DNA of 64,000 nt, taken from contig NZ_JH815204.1 in the NCBI RefSeq assembly GCF_000296465.1, positions 124,001 through 188,000 of the forward strand, read 5' to 3'. This DNA comes from Barnesiella intestinihominis YIT 11860 (GTDB taxonomy: Bacteria > Bacteroidota > Bacteroidia > Bacteroidales > Barnesiellaceae). Shown here one piece after another: positions 1 through 7,696 of this stretch (position 1 is the stretch's first letter; each line of letters starts with the position of its first letter). The position numbers were made by a program, and so were the translations under genes. The notes beneath the pieces were generated by a model. It worked only from the letters and a program-made list of their open reading frames with translations, was not told the DNA's origin and did not search any database.

Positions 1-3000
1 GTAACACCAATGCGCGTCCTAACGGTAAGTTCGATTCCGAGGCTTTCAGTACTTGGTCATACGTTACTCATTACGGAGACTGGACGGCTCCACACGGGTG
101 GGTCCCCGGTGGATTCGCCGATGTCGCCCATAAAAATGGTGTAGGTGTTTCGGGTGTGGCTTCCGTTCCTTGGGGAGGTATAAGTTCAGAGTGGTCCTCT
201 GGTTTTTCCACGTTGGTGGGCATAGAGGCAGAGAAAGTGGCTAAATTCCTCCATTATCATGGTGTGGACGGATTAGGCTATAACTCGGAGTTCAGTACAG
301 GTTCTTCTTTTATTTTGTCGGGATTGCGTGCATTGCACGAGACAGTTCACAAATACCTTACGGAAAAAGGTAACCCGGTGGTCGAGAACTTCTGGTACGA
401 TGGAACCAACGATAATGGGCAGATTACTTTCGATAGTGGTCTCGGTAATCATAACAACGATACCTTCGGCGATGGCGAGCATATCCGCACCTCGCTTTTT
501 CTCAATTACAATTGGCATGGAGTATTGGGAGGGTTGACCCAATCTACTGTAGATACCTATGCCCCCGGTCGCAGTTCGCTCGATCTTTATGCCGGCTTCA
601 ACATGCAGGGCGGTGATCCTTCTACGTGGAGAACTCTCAAAGACTATAATCTCTCTATCGGTCTGTGGGGCGCTCACGATTATAATATGTTGTGGGCCGA
701 CCGTGCTAATAACGGTAGTACAGATGTAGCCAAGCAAACATATTATCAACATCTGATCGAGCAGTTCTTTACCAACGGTAACCGCAATCCCATCGATAAA
801 ATCGAGGTTTACAATCGCGGTAACCATCACCCCGATGACAAGTGGTTCGGTATGTCGGCTTTCATGACGGCACGCAGTTCGCTCAAATGGGATCTTTCCG
901 AGGAACCGTTTATTTCTTATTTCAATTTGGGTAACGGTCGTTTCTTGAACTGGATGGGCGAACGTCAGAACGATAACGAATGGTACAATATCGGTGTACA
1001 GGACTATTTGCCTACTTGGCGTTGGTGGTTTGCATCCGATTTCATGGGTAAAACGGCCGACAAGGTAGTGGAAAATGGCTTGGAGGCCAAGTTTACTTAC
1101 GACGATGCCTATGTAGGCGGTTCGTGTCTGCGCCTCTTCGGTTCTGTGGACAATGAGTATTTGCATTTGTTCAAGACCGAGTTCGCTTTGTCCGCAGCCG
1201 ATGTGATTACGGTTCGTTACAAATTGGTAGGCGGTCAGGCCGATGTTAATTTGGCACTTTCTGCCAAAGGCGACGAGCAAACGATTTTGCGCGAGAGCGG
1301 TTTCAAGGTATTGACTGTCGCCGATGAGGCCGACGATGAAGTGTGGGTGGAAAAGACGTTTAAAGTGAGTGGATCTTTGGCTATGTTGGCCGGTAAGGAA
1401 ATCGCTATGGTTGCCCTCCATTTCGAAAATGCCGAGAACCTCGACTTATACCTCGGTGAATTTTCTATCACCCGCGGTGCTATGCCTACACCGGCGGCTC
1501 CCGAGATTAAGATTGCCAAAGTTCTTGCATCTCACTACAAAGGTGTAGATGGTAAGGTGATATTTAACATGGATAACGACAAATTGCCGGGCGAGCCGGT
1601 TTATAACCTCGACGTGAATGCTTCGATGTTCAAACTGTATGCTCAACAAAAAGGCGGTGAGCCTCAATTCATGGGTATCACTACTTCTTGGGCCGGTATG
1701 TATTTCTCTGTTCCTACCGATTTGCAGGGCGAACAGGAGATTCGTTTCGGTGTCGCAGCCGTTTCGGTCGATATGAAGTCCGATTCCGAGATCGCATGGA
1801 GCGATTATATGAGTATGGGTGAGTATACGGTTACCGACGATATACAGATAAATAAAACTACCATCAAGCCGGGCGAGAGCTTCGAAATTTCGTATGTCGA
1901 TCCCCGTCACGCCGCTGCCGACTGGAAATTGCTCAACAGTACCGGTGAGGTCGTAAAAGAGGCAAGTAATACGACTGTATTTACCGTATCGGAAGGTATT
2001 GAAGAAATAGGCGGTTATGATCTGCAAGTCATTTGCGACGGCGAAACGACCACTTATGGTTACTATGTGCAGATTACCAGCGAAGCCGTGGGTGCGTTGC
2101 CCGAGATTCAATCGCTGACTATCGGCGGGGAAGCTGTGGCAGAAGATGAAGTGAAGATCGACGTGGACGAGGCGCTGACGTTGGGCTATACCGGAAGGAA
2201 AGCCAATGGAGCTTCTTCGCGCGGTATCGAGATCAATGAAGGCTGGGTAGGCGGAAGAATGTCCGATTTGTCTATCGGTGACGGTCAAACGTTCTCCGTG
2301 TCGGCTTGGGTTCGTTTCACTTCGATACCCGAAGGGTCTTGTTTCTTCAGTGTGGAAAATCGCGCATCGAGTGCATGGCCGGTGAATAACTGGGGCTGGA
2401 TGTGGTCTGACTTGTCATCTACGGGTAAACTTAACAGTTATACCTTCCGGACCGCTACGTACAATGGCGCTCCCGAGTTGAAATATACGTTCCCCAACGC
2501 AGTCGTAACACCCAATGCATGGAATCACGTGGTATTGACATTCGAGTATAACGACCAGTCGCAATTCCGCTCCAAATTTTATCTGAACGGTGTGCTCCAA
2601 GAGTCAACGTGGGTTTTAGATGGAGCTTTGGGTACGACCGAAACATGGGCTAATGTGAATTATTCTATCACGACTTCAGATTGGTTCTGTTTTGCCGGAG
2701 GCCGTGGATCGGAACCTGTTTTCAATAATGGTATTATCGACGATCTGTTGGTTTGGAACGGAGCCATGACTCCCGAGCAAGTGCAAAACGTGAAGAACGG
2801 TCTGGATGCCAACAGCCTTCCCCAAGAAGTGATGGCTTACTGGGATTTCGAAACCGATGCCGATGAAGACCACTACTTTGCAGCCAAAGGTTCGGTTGCA
2901 GGGGCTAAAGCCTGTTCGTTCAAGACGGAAGCTCTTGGTAGTGAAGGCGCCGGTCGTCAAGTCGCTCAGAATCCTCTGTATATCTCAGGTTGTCCGTTTG

Positions 3001-3458
3001 TGCCGGGATCCACTTTCAAGGTAGAGACTCGTCCGACTTGGACAGCCAAACGCGGTGTCCTCAGCGAATCGACCGGTACCGACCTCGAAGGTTCCACGAA
3101 ACTGACTTATAGCAAACCGGGCGATTATACGGTTACTTTGACTCTTGAAAATACGCTCGGGGCCGATACCAAGAGCTATCCTGTATTCAAAGTAGGCGAT
3201 GTAGACGGTGTAGAAGAGAGCATGGCCGGTGAGTTGCGCACGTATACCGTAGAGGGTATTCTCTTTGTAGAATTTGCCGAGGACGGAGACTACCAAGTGG
3301 GCGTGTACAATGCCTCGGGAATGCTTGTCGCACAGAAAGATGCCGCTGTCGTAGCCGGTCAAAACATGAGCATCTCTCTCGGAGCCAAAGGCGTTTATGT
3401 GGTGAAGGTGATGAAAGAGGGCAAGGTGGTTCGTACGGTCAAAGTGTTGAATCGTTGA
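1..3458 (+). CDS. GH85 endo-beta-N-acetylglucosaminidase, secreted (5' end outside window)
   Basis: The reading frame is open from the left edge, so the start and signal peptide lie outside the window. The family (ENGase) cuts the chitobiose core of N-glycans. The N-terminal part matches a GH85 barrel: an 'AHKNGV' strand near base 130, then GVDGLGYNSE at about 260-290, which supplies the NxE catalytic pair (Asn codon 282-284, Glu codon 288-290). Beta-sandwich and Ig-like regions follow, then a LamG/concanavalin-like domain at about 2270-2800, a PKD-like stretch, and a C-terminal T9SS type A sorting domain at about 3220-3455 (VYNASGML, GVYVVKV). It is therefore probably exported and anchored at the cell surface. 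A hairpin terminator follows directly. Family assignment is good; the exact glycan preference is not visible. Confidence 0.85.
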   Translation, partial: NTNARPNGKFDSEAFSTWSYVTHYGDWTAPHGWVPGGFADVAHKNGVGVSGVASVPWGGISSEWSSGFSTLVGIEAEKVAKFLHYHGVDGLGYNSEFSTGSSFILSGLRALHETVHKYLTEKGNPVVENFWYDGTNDNGQITFDSGLGNHNNDTFGDGEHIRTSLFLNYNWHGVLGGLTQSTVDTYAPGRSSLDLYAGFNMQGGDPSTWRTLKDYNLSIGLWGAHDYNMLWADRANNGSTDVAKQTYYQHLIEQFFTNGNRNPIDKIEVYNRGNHHPDDKWFGMSAFMTARSSLKWDLSEEPFISYFNLGNGRFLNWMGERQNDNEWYNIGVQDYLPTWRWWFASDFMGKTADKVVENGLEAKFTYDDAYVGGSCLRLFGSVDNEYLHLFKTEFALSAADVITVRYKLVGGQADVNLALSAKGDEQTILRESGFKVLTVADEADDEVWVEKTFKVSGSLAMLAGKEIAMVALHFENAENLDLYLGEFSITRGAMPTPAAPEIKIAKVLASHYKGVDGKVIFNMDNDKLPGEPVYNLDVNASMFKLYAQQKGGEPQFMGITTSWAGMYFSVPTDLQGEQEIRFGVAAVSVDMKSDSEIAWSDYMSMGEYTVTDDIQINKTTIKPGESFEISYVDPRHAAADWKLLNSTGEVVKEASNTTVFTVSEGIEEIGGYDLQVICDGETTTYGYYVQITSEAVGALPEIQSLTIGGEAVAEDEVKIDVDEALTLGYTGRKANGASSRGIEINEGWVGGRMSDLSIGDGQTFSVSAWVRFTSIPEGSCFFSVENRASSAWPVNNWGWMWSDLSSTGKLNSYTFRTATYNGAPELKYTFPNAVVTPNAWNHVVLTFEYNDQSQFRSKFYLNGVLQESTWVLDGALGTTETWANVNYSITTSDWFCFAGGRGSEPVFNNGIIDDLLVWNGAMTPEQVQNVKNGLDANSLPQEVMAYWDFETDADEDHYFAAKGSVAGAKACSFKTEALGSEGAGRQVAQNPLYISGCPFVPGSTFKVETRPTWTAKRGVLSESTGTDLEGSTKLTYSKPGDYTVTLTLENTLGADTKSYPVFKVGDVDGVEESMAGELRTYTVEGILFVEFAEDGDYQVGVYNASGMLVAQKDAAVVAGQNMSISLGAKGVYVVKVMKEGKVVRTVKVLNR

Positions 3459-3500
3459 TGTAATCTCTCACTTTCTTTTTAAGAGGGTGATCTCAATAGC

Positions 3501-3535
3501 GGACCGAGCCCTATCATTTAGGGTTCGGTCCTTTT
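3501..3535 (+). terminator. Rho-independent terminator of the GH85 gene
   Basis: An 11-bp stem with one G-T pair (3501-3511 with 3521-3531) encloses a 9-base loop and is followed by TTTT. It lies 43 bases after the stop codon. Confidence 0.85.
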
Positions 3536-3596
3536 AACAAATTTTTAATCGGTAGAAAATTTATTTTTTTGCGATTATTTTTAATATTAATATATC

Positions 3597-5267
3597 ATGA
3601 AAAAGAGTTATTCGATTTTTTTATCTACACTGTTTTGTTTTTTGTTTTGTAGTTTGAGCGCACAGGATGCGCAGTTGAATGCGGCGAGTCGTAAAGTGAT
3701 TATCGAGGCTCCGGCAGAGCCCGGTACTCATTTGGAGGTGGCTTATAGGCCTGCGGGTTCTTTTTTCCCGAATTATGTGCAGTCGGGGCAGCAAGTAGAC
3801 GTGGGTACTACGCTTATCATCGATGCTTATTCTGATAATCCGACCAAATTGCCGTTGGTTGCCGTACGGGTGAACGGGGAAGAGATCGAAAAATCGGGAT
3901 CGGGATATACGTATGTTATACCCGAAGGCGAAGGGGATATTGTGATTTCTGCGGAATTCGGTCTTCTTTACCAAGTAGATTTCTCTTATTCCTTGAACGG
4001 GCGCATAGAACTTTATGCGGCGGGTTCGGAAGAACCGTTGACGACGGGAACTTGTGTGAACGGGAATGTGGAGATAACGGTGAAAGTTATTCCGGACAGC
4101 GGATGCGATTTGCTTTCTCTCGTCGTGAACGATGAAAATGTAACCGACCAACTTGCGAACAATGAGTATAAGTTCGTATTGAAGAAAAACACTTCAATTA
4201 CGGCGGCCTTCCAGAAAGCCTATCGTCTGACGGTGGAACCGTTCGAGCATGGTAGTATGCGGGTGGCTATTTCTGATAAAGGAGATTTGAGCGATGTACC
4301 GTCGGACGGTAAGATTTTGGATGGGCAAACGCTTATCTTGTGGTGGCCGACAGTCGAAGAAGGGTATGAAGTAGGTTCCGTATTGATGAACGGGACAGAT
4401 ATAACGGAGCAGTTTTTCTCAGGAACGTATAACCATGTGGTGAAAGGCGATGTGAACGTTACCGTGACGATCCGAAAAAAAACGTATGGATTGACGGTTA
4501 AGGATTTCGTGGGAGGTACGATAAAAGCGGAATTCGAAGATGAGGGGGTAGTGACCGATGTGTCGGCCGGTGGCAGAGTACCGGAAAATGCGACCTTGAA
4601 AATTTATGAACCGGTACTTGATGAAGGATACGAATTGGTTTATGTGTCGCTGAACGGATCGGATATTAAGGATCAGTTTAAAGATGGTATCTATTCGCTG
4701 ACGATGAAAGAAGATGTGATGCTTGTTGTAAAAGCCAAAGAAATCGATAAAATGTTCAAACTGACTATCGATGAAATCGAGGGTGGCAGCATAGATGTAC
4801 AAGTGTATGTCGGTGGAGATTTGGCCGATGTCCCGGCCGATGGGAACATCAAGAACGGAACCATGCTGATGATTTCCGAACCGGTACTCGAAGACGGCTA
4901 CGAATTGGTTTCCGTCATGTTGAACGAAGAGGATATAACCGCTTTGTTCGAGGAAGGCGTGTATTTCCATACCATGCGTCAAGATGTGACGATCTCCGTA
5001 AAGACCAATTATGTTTCGGGCGTGGAAGAAGAACAGGCCGACCGGGTGAGAATTTATCCTAACCCGTTTGCAGAAAGTTGCGTGGTGAGCGGTGTTGCCG
5101 CAGGTACATCGGTTCGCGTGTTCAACATGACGGGAGCTTGTGTGTTCTCGAAAGTCGCCGGAACGGGTGAGACCGAAATTCGTTTGTCGGGACTTGCTTC
5201 GGGTGTCTATATCTTGAAGTTGGAGAAAGACGGCGACAGCTCTTGCCATAAACTGATTCGGAAGTAA
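3597..5267 (+). CDS. Secreted repeat protein with T9SS sorting domain
   Basis: 556 aa. A signal peptide (residues 1-22, ending SLSAQ) is followed by about five tandem units of 80-90 residues, starting near 33, 124, 209, 297 and 386. The last three are clearest: each opens with a LTV-like strand and a G-G/S turn, has 'DVPADG' or a variant, 'EPVLEDGYELVSVMLN' and ends with 'DVTISVK'. This resembles the bacterial B-repeat (InlB/PF18998-type) beta folds used as stalks or binding modules. Residues about 483-556 form a T9SS type A domain (IYPNPF, VRVFNMTG, GVYILKL). Function is unknown; it may be a surface adhesin or binding partner of the upstream GH85 enzyme. It lies between two terminators, so it is its own transcription unit. 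Confidence 0.75.
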   Translation: MKKSYSIFLSTLFCFLFCSLSAQDAQLNAASRKVIIEAPAEPGTHLEVAYRPAGSFFPNYVQSGQQVDVGTTLIIDAYSDNPTKLPLVAVRVNGEEIEKSGSGYTYVIPEGEGDIVISAEFGLLYQVDFSYSLNGRIELYAAGSEEPLTTGTCVNGNVEITVKVIPDSGCDLLSLVVNDENVTDQLANNEYKFVLKKNTSITAAFQKAYRLTVEPFEHGSMRVAISDKGDLSDVPSDGKILDGQTLILWWPTVEEGYEVGSVLMNGTDITEQFFSGTYNHVVKGDVNVTVTIRKKTYGLTVKDFVGGTIKAEFEDEGVVTDVSAGGRVPENATLKIYEPVLDEGYELVYVSLNGSDIKDQFKDGIYSLTMKEDVMLVVKAKEIDKMFKLTIDEIEGGSIDVQVYVGGDLADVPADGNIKNGTMLMISEPVLEDGYELVSVMLNEEDITALFEEGVYFHTMRQDVTISVKTNYVSGVEEEQADRVRIYPNPFAESCVVSGVAAGTSVRVFNMTGACVFSKVAGTGETEIRLSGLASGVYILKLEKDGDSSCHKLIRK

Positions 5268-5326
5268 GAGCCGATTTCTCGGTCGATAGTAGAATTTTTT
5301 ATTCGATAAACTTGTAAATAGGGAAG

Positions 5327-5357
5327 GGGAGTGCAACTATGGCACTCCCATTTTTTT
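5327..5357 (+). terminator. Rho-independent terminator
   Basis: A perfect 8-bp stem (GGGAGTGC at 5327-5334 with 5342-5349) has a 7-base loop and a run of seven T. It terminates the five-repeat protein gene. Confidence 0.9.
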
Positions 5358-5403
5358 GACGGAGGGGTTGAGAAGATTACATAAGAGTTTTTTGATTGCA
5401 GGT

Positions 5404-5466
5404 TTTAACCCCTCCGTCCTTCGGCCACCTCCCCTATATTTTGTGTTGCAAAACACAGAGGAGGAG
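5404..5466 (-). repeat. REP-like palindromic repeat, copy R1
   Basis: Reverse-orientation copy of the repeat seen at 5766-5834 and 21877-21949. Shared parts are the AACCCCTCCGTC arm, CACCTCCCCTATATTTTG, a short loop, CAAAACACAGAGGAGG. It can fold into a long hairpin around the TTTTG/CAAAA core. Confidence 0.75.
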
Positions 5467-5498
5467 TGAGACATCTTTGTTCTATTGTTGTTTCGGCT

Positions 5499-5577
5499 TC
5501 TCCGTTACTACGTACCGTCTCTCCTATATTTTGCTTCGTGCCACCCCGCAATGCTGCGGGGCACGGCAGAGACGGAG
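5499..5577. repeat. REP-like palindromic repeat, diverged copy R2
   Basis: Shares CTCCTATATTTTGC with the other copies, but the loop is replaced by a second perfect hairpin, CCCCGCAATGCTGCGGGG (5544-5561), and the outer arms are CTCCGT...ACGGAG. It is related to R4, which has a similar CCCCGCC/TGCTGCGGG inner hairpin. Confidence 0.6.
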
Positions 5578-5629
5578 TTTTGCGCCACCCTTTTATTATG
5601 TGATTTTGCCGGTAAGATAAGAAGTATTT

Positions 5630-5702
5630 AACCTTCTCCCCTGTTGTATTAGCAATAGGGGAGAGTTAGAAAGAACGAAGTTCCTGAGGAGAGAGGTTAA
5701 CT
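5630..5702. repeat. Long imperfect palindrome in the gene-free region
   Basis: Outer arms AACCTTCTCC and GGAGAGAGGTT enclose an inner hairpin TCTCCCCT...AGGGGAGA (about 5635-5665). The segment GCAATAGGGGAGAG recurs near 22107-22122 in the other repeat-rich intergenic region, so it is a further member or fragment of the same repeat class. Confidence 0.5.
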
Positions 5703-5765
5703 ATGAGGTGAAACACTTCCGGTTAGGTTGAACTTGTCCGGTTTTTGGAGAGGATAGTTTACTAT

Positions 5766-5834
5766 CAACCTCCTCCTCTGTGTTTTGCGAAGCAAAATAT
5801 AGGGGAGGTGTCACGTAGTGACGGAGGGGTTGAA
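5766..5834 (+). repeat. REP-like palindromic repeat, copy R3 (most regular)
   Basis: The arms CAACCTCC (5' side) and GGAGGGGTTG (3' side) can close a stem. Inside lie a hairpin around TTTTGC-gaa-GCAAAA (5783-5797) and a second hairpin TCAC-GTAG-TGA. The result is a three-way junction, nearly the reverse complement of R1. Confidence 0.75.
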
Positions 5835-6049
5835 AAAACTCGTTTGTGCTTGTTCATTCTTCTCAGCAGCGAGAAGAACGAACTCAGAAGCTCCGGCAGT
5901 TATCGGGCTATTAGGCTCGTCGCCACGGTCGCCGTCGGGGTCTGCGGAACTCGCTCCGCTCGGACGGTCCTCGCCCTTTTTCCTCCGTCTCCCTTGCGTC
6001 TTCACCGCCCGATAAAGGCGGATCGGGGTTTGTGCATTTGCTTGTATTC
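5835..6049. other. Gene-free, relatively GC-rich stretch of unknown nature
   Basis: No convincing gene. Several frames stay open only because the stretch is GC-rich and repetitive. It contains many small inverted repeats (for example GAACTCGCTCCGCTC, 5948-5962) and no family-like protein. Its composition is unlike the AT-rich intergenic sequence elsewhere in the window. Confidence 0.4.
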
Positions 6050-6172
6050 TAACCCCCCTCGACCTGCGGGCACTCCCCCCTATCGCTTTGCGCCACCCCG
6101 CCATGCTGCGGGACACGGCAGGGTGAGGAGGGGGTGAATGCCCTGTAATGCCACAGGACATGGGGGAGGTTG
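6050..6172. repeat. REP-like palindromic repeat, diverged copy R4
   Basis: Outer arms CCCCCCTCGACC and GGGGGAGGTTGA bracket inner hairpins, including CCCCGCCATGCTGCGGG (6096-6112) and GCCCTGTAATGCCACAGGAC. It shares layout with R2 and lies just upstream of the dus gene. Confidence 0.55.
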
Positions 6173-6301
6173 AGATGTATTCCGCTTTCGCCCCTTACTC
6201 CGATTTTATGAGAGACACAGAGAAAGAGGGGTAAAAGTGGTATTTTTACTCGGCAGCTCGTTGAATTTGTTTTTGTATCCAATTTGTATTATTTTCGCCA
6301 T

Positions 6302-7246
6302 ATGTCATTACCTGTGTATTTCGCTCCATTGCAAGGTTATACCGATGTGGTTTATCGTAAGGCACATGCCGCTTTATTCGGTGGCATCGCCGCTTATTAT
6401 ACCCCTTTTGTGAGAATCGAGAAGGGAGATTTCCGACGGAAGGATTTACGAGATATAGACTTTGAAAACAACCGGGGTGTGCCGGTCGTTCCGCAGGCGA
6501 TAGCCTCGGAGTCCGATGAACTGAGACGTATTGTGGATTGTATGGCTTCTCTTGGCTATACTCGGGTCGATATAAATTTAGGGTGTCCTTTCCCGATATT
6601 GGCTTATCGTCATAAGGGGTCGGGTATATTGCCGTTCCCTGACGAGGTAGAGCGATTGTTGCGGCCTTTGGAATCGTATGACTCTTTGGAATTTTCGGTG
6701 AAGATGAGATTGGGGTGGGAGGAGCCTTCGGAGGCATTGAGGCTATTACCTCTGTTTGAAAGTTTGCCTTTGCGGCAAATCACGCTTCATGCCCGACTGG
6801 GGAAACAGCAGTACAAGGGTTGTGTGGATATGGAATCTTTCGGTCGGTTTTACGATGCTTGTCCTATTCCGTTGGTTTATAACGGGGACTTGACCACGGT
6901 AGAGGAGATGGTTGCCGTGGAGCGGGAGTTTCCCCGGCTGTCGGGGCTTATGGTCGGCAGAGGATTATTGGCGAAACCGTGGCTGGCAGAGGAATATGGA
7001 AATGAAAATTTTTCGAGAGAGAACTCTTATCGCAGGGTGGCTTCGTTGCACGAGCGTGTTTTTACCGATTATGAAACTCTATTGCAAGGAGAACATCAGT
7101 TGTTGACTCGTATGATGTCGTTTTGGGAGTATCTTTTACCAGATATGGAGAAGCGATTGAGAAAGCGTTTATCGAAGTCCCGGAATGTAAAAGATTATAC
7201 AGAGGCCGTAAACTTGCTCTTTTCTTCGTTGGAGGGAAAAAATTAA
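6302..7246 (+). CDS. dus: tRNA-dihydrouridine synthase
   Basis: 314 aa from the ATG at 6302, chosen over the in-frame TTG at 6284 because MSLPVYFAPLQGYTD aligns with the usual Dus start. The enzyme uses FMN and NADPH to reduce uridines in tRNA. Visible Dus features are the N-terminal APLQGYTD FMN loop, NLGCPF with the catalytic Cys, 'KMRLGW', 'ITLHAR' with the phosphate/FMN His-Arg pair, 'YNGDL' and 'GLMVGRGLLAKPWL'. Length is normal. The upstream 950 bases hold only repeats, so it probably has its own promoter. The subfamily (DusA, B or C) cannot be fixed by eye. Confidence 0.9.
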   Translation: MSLPVYFAPLQGYTDVVYRKAHAALFGGIAAYYTPFVRIEKGDFRRKDLRDIDFENNRGVPVVPQAIASESDELRRIVDCMASLGYTRVDINLGCPFPILAYRHKGSGILPFPDEVERLLRPLESYDSLEFSVKMRLGWEEPSEALRLLPLFESLPLRQITLHARLGKQQYKGCVDMESFGRFYDACPIPLVYNGDLTTVEEMVAVEREFPRLSGLMVGRGLLAKPWLAEEYGNENFSRENSYRRVASLHERVFTDYETLLQGEHQLLTRMMSFWEYLLPDMEKRLRKRLSKSRNVKDYTEAVNLLFSSLEGKN

Positions 7247-7296
7247 AACTGCCTTCGACCTATTTTACAGAAAAATTGTTATCTTTGAAACAAGTC

Positions 7297-7377
7297 TAAG
7301 ATGGGATGCGGTTCGGCATAGCCAGATCGGAAATGAAATTTCCGTTTGTCTCTGCGCTCACCTTTCACCATCTTTGA
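7297..7377 (+). repeat. Promoter-bearing dispersed repeat, copy 1
   Basis: One of four related about 82-bp elements (others at 12644-12724, 23310-23391, 47399-47479). It has the core GGATGCGGTTCGGCATAGCC, a hairpin CGGAAAT-GAA-ATTTCCG (7328-7344), then TTTG (7345-7348), 20 bases, and CATCTTTG (7369-7376), close to the Bacteroidetes -33/-7 promoter pattern. Its right end lies 27 bases before the DUF2007 start codon. A second -7-like TATCTTTG lies just upstream (7280-7287). Confidence 0.8.
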
Positions 7378-7403
7378 CAAAAGTCACTAAAAATTGGAGC
7401 CCT

Positions 7404-7640
7404 ATGGAAAAAGAGATCGTATTATATCGTACATTCGATTCTCCGGTCGAAGCGAATATCGTAAAAGATGTATTGGAGACAAACGGAGTTCCATGTTTTT
7501 TGTCCAACGAGATATTTTCGAGCGTCTTGCCTTTGACAAATTCGGAGGTGGGGGCCATCAGGTTGAATGTCTTTGCCGAAGACGTGGAGAAGGCCGATAC
7601 TATTTTAAGTACGACACAACTTCCTGAATCGGAAAAGTAG
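7404..7640 (+). CDS. DUF2007-family small protein
   Basis: 78 aa from the ATG at 7404. The fold family (DUF2007, putative signal-transducing protein) has a ferredoxin-like layout. Recognisable parts are YRTFDSPVEANIVKDVLETN, 'GVPCFLSNE', the glycine and 'AIRLNVFAEDVEKADTIL' toward the C terminus. No catalytic residues are known and no function can be assigned. The in-frame start at 7374 would begin inside the repeat promoter and is unlikely. A convergent terminator separates it from nhaC. Confidence 0.8.
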   Translation: MEKEIVLYRTFDSPVEANIVKDVLETNGVPCFLSNEIFSSVLPLTNSEVGAIRLNVFAEDVEKADTILSTTQLPESEK

Positions 7641-7655
7641 CAGGGTCTGAGTAAC

Positions 7656-7693
7656 CTGTTTCGTTTTTTCAATACCCATAAAAATCGAAACAG
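7656..7693. terminator. Bidirectional terminator between DUF2007 gene and nhaC
   Basis: CTGTTTCG plus a T run (7656-7669) pairs with an A run plus CGAAACAG (7680-7693), with one mismatch. The T/A tracts allow it to serve both converging genes. Confidence 0.8.
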
Positions 7694-7696
7694 CTT

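Noticed and set aside
273-1421. Long open frame on the minus strand inside the GH85 gene
   Set aside because: It lies antisense to a well-supported glycosidase and has no family-like motifs; it is a product of codon bias.
5811-6161. Overlapping open frames on both strands in the repeat region (116 and 130 codons)
   Set aside because: They are spread over palindromic GC-rich repeats, have no recognisable domain and overlap each other.
5404-6172. CRISPR array
   Set aside because: Repeats are palindromic, differ in length, occur in both orientations and lack regular unique spacers; no cas genes are present.
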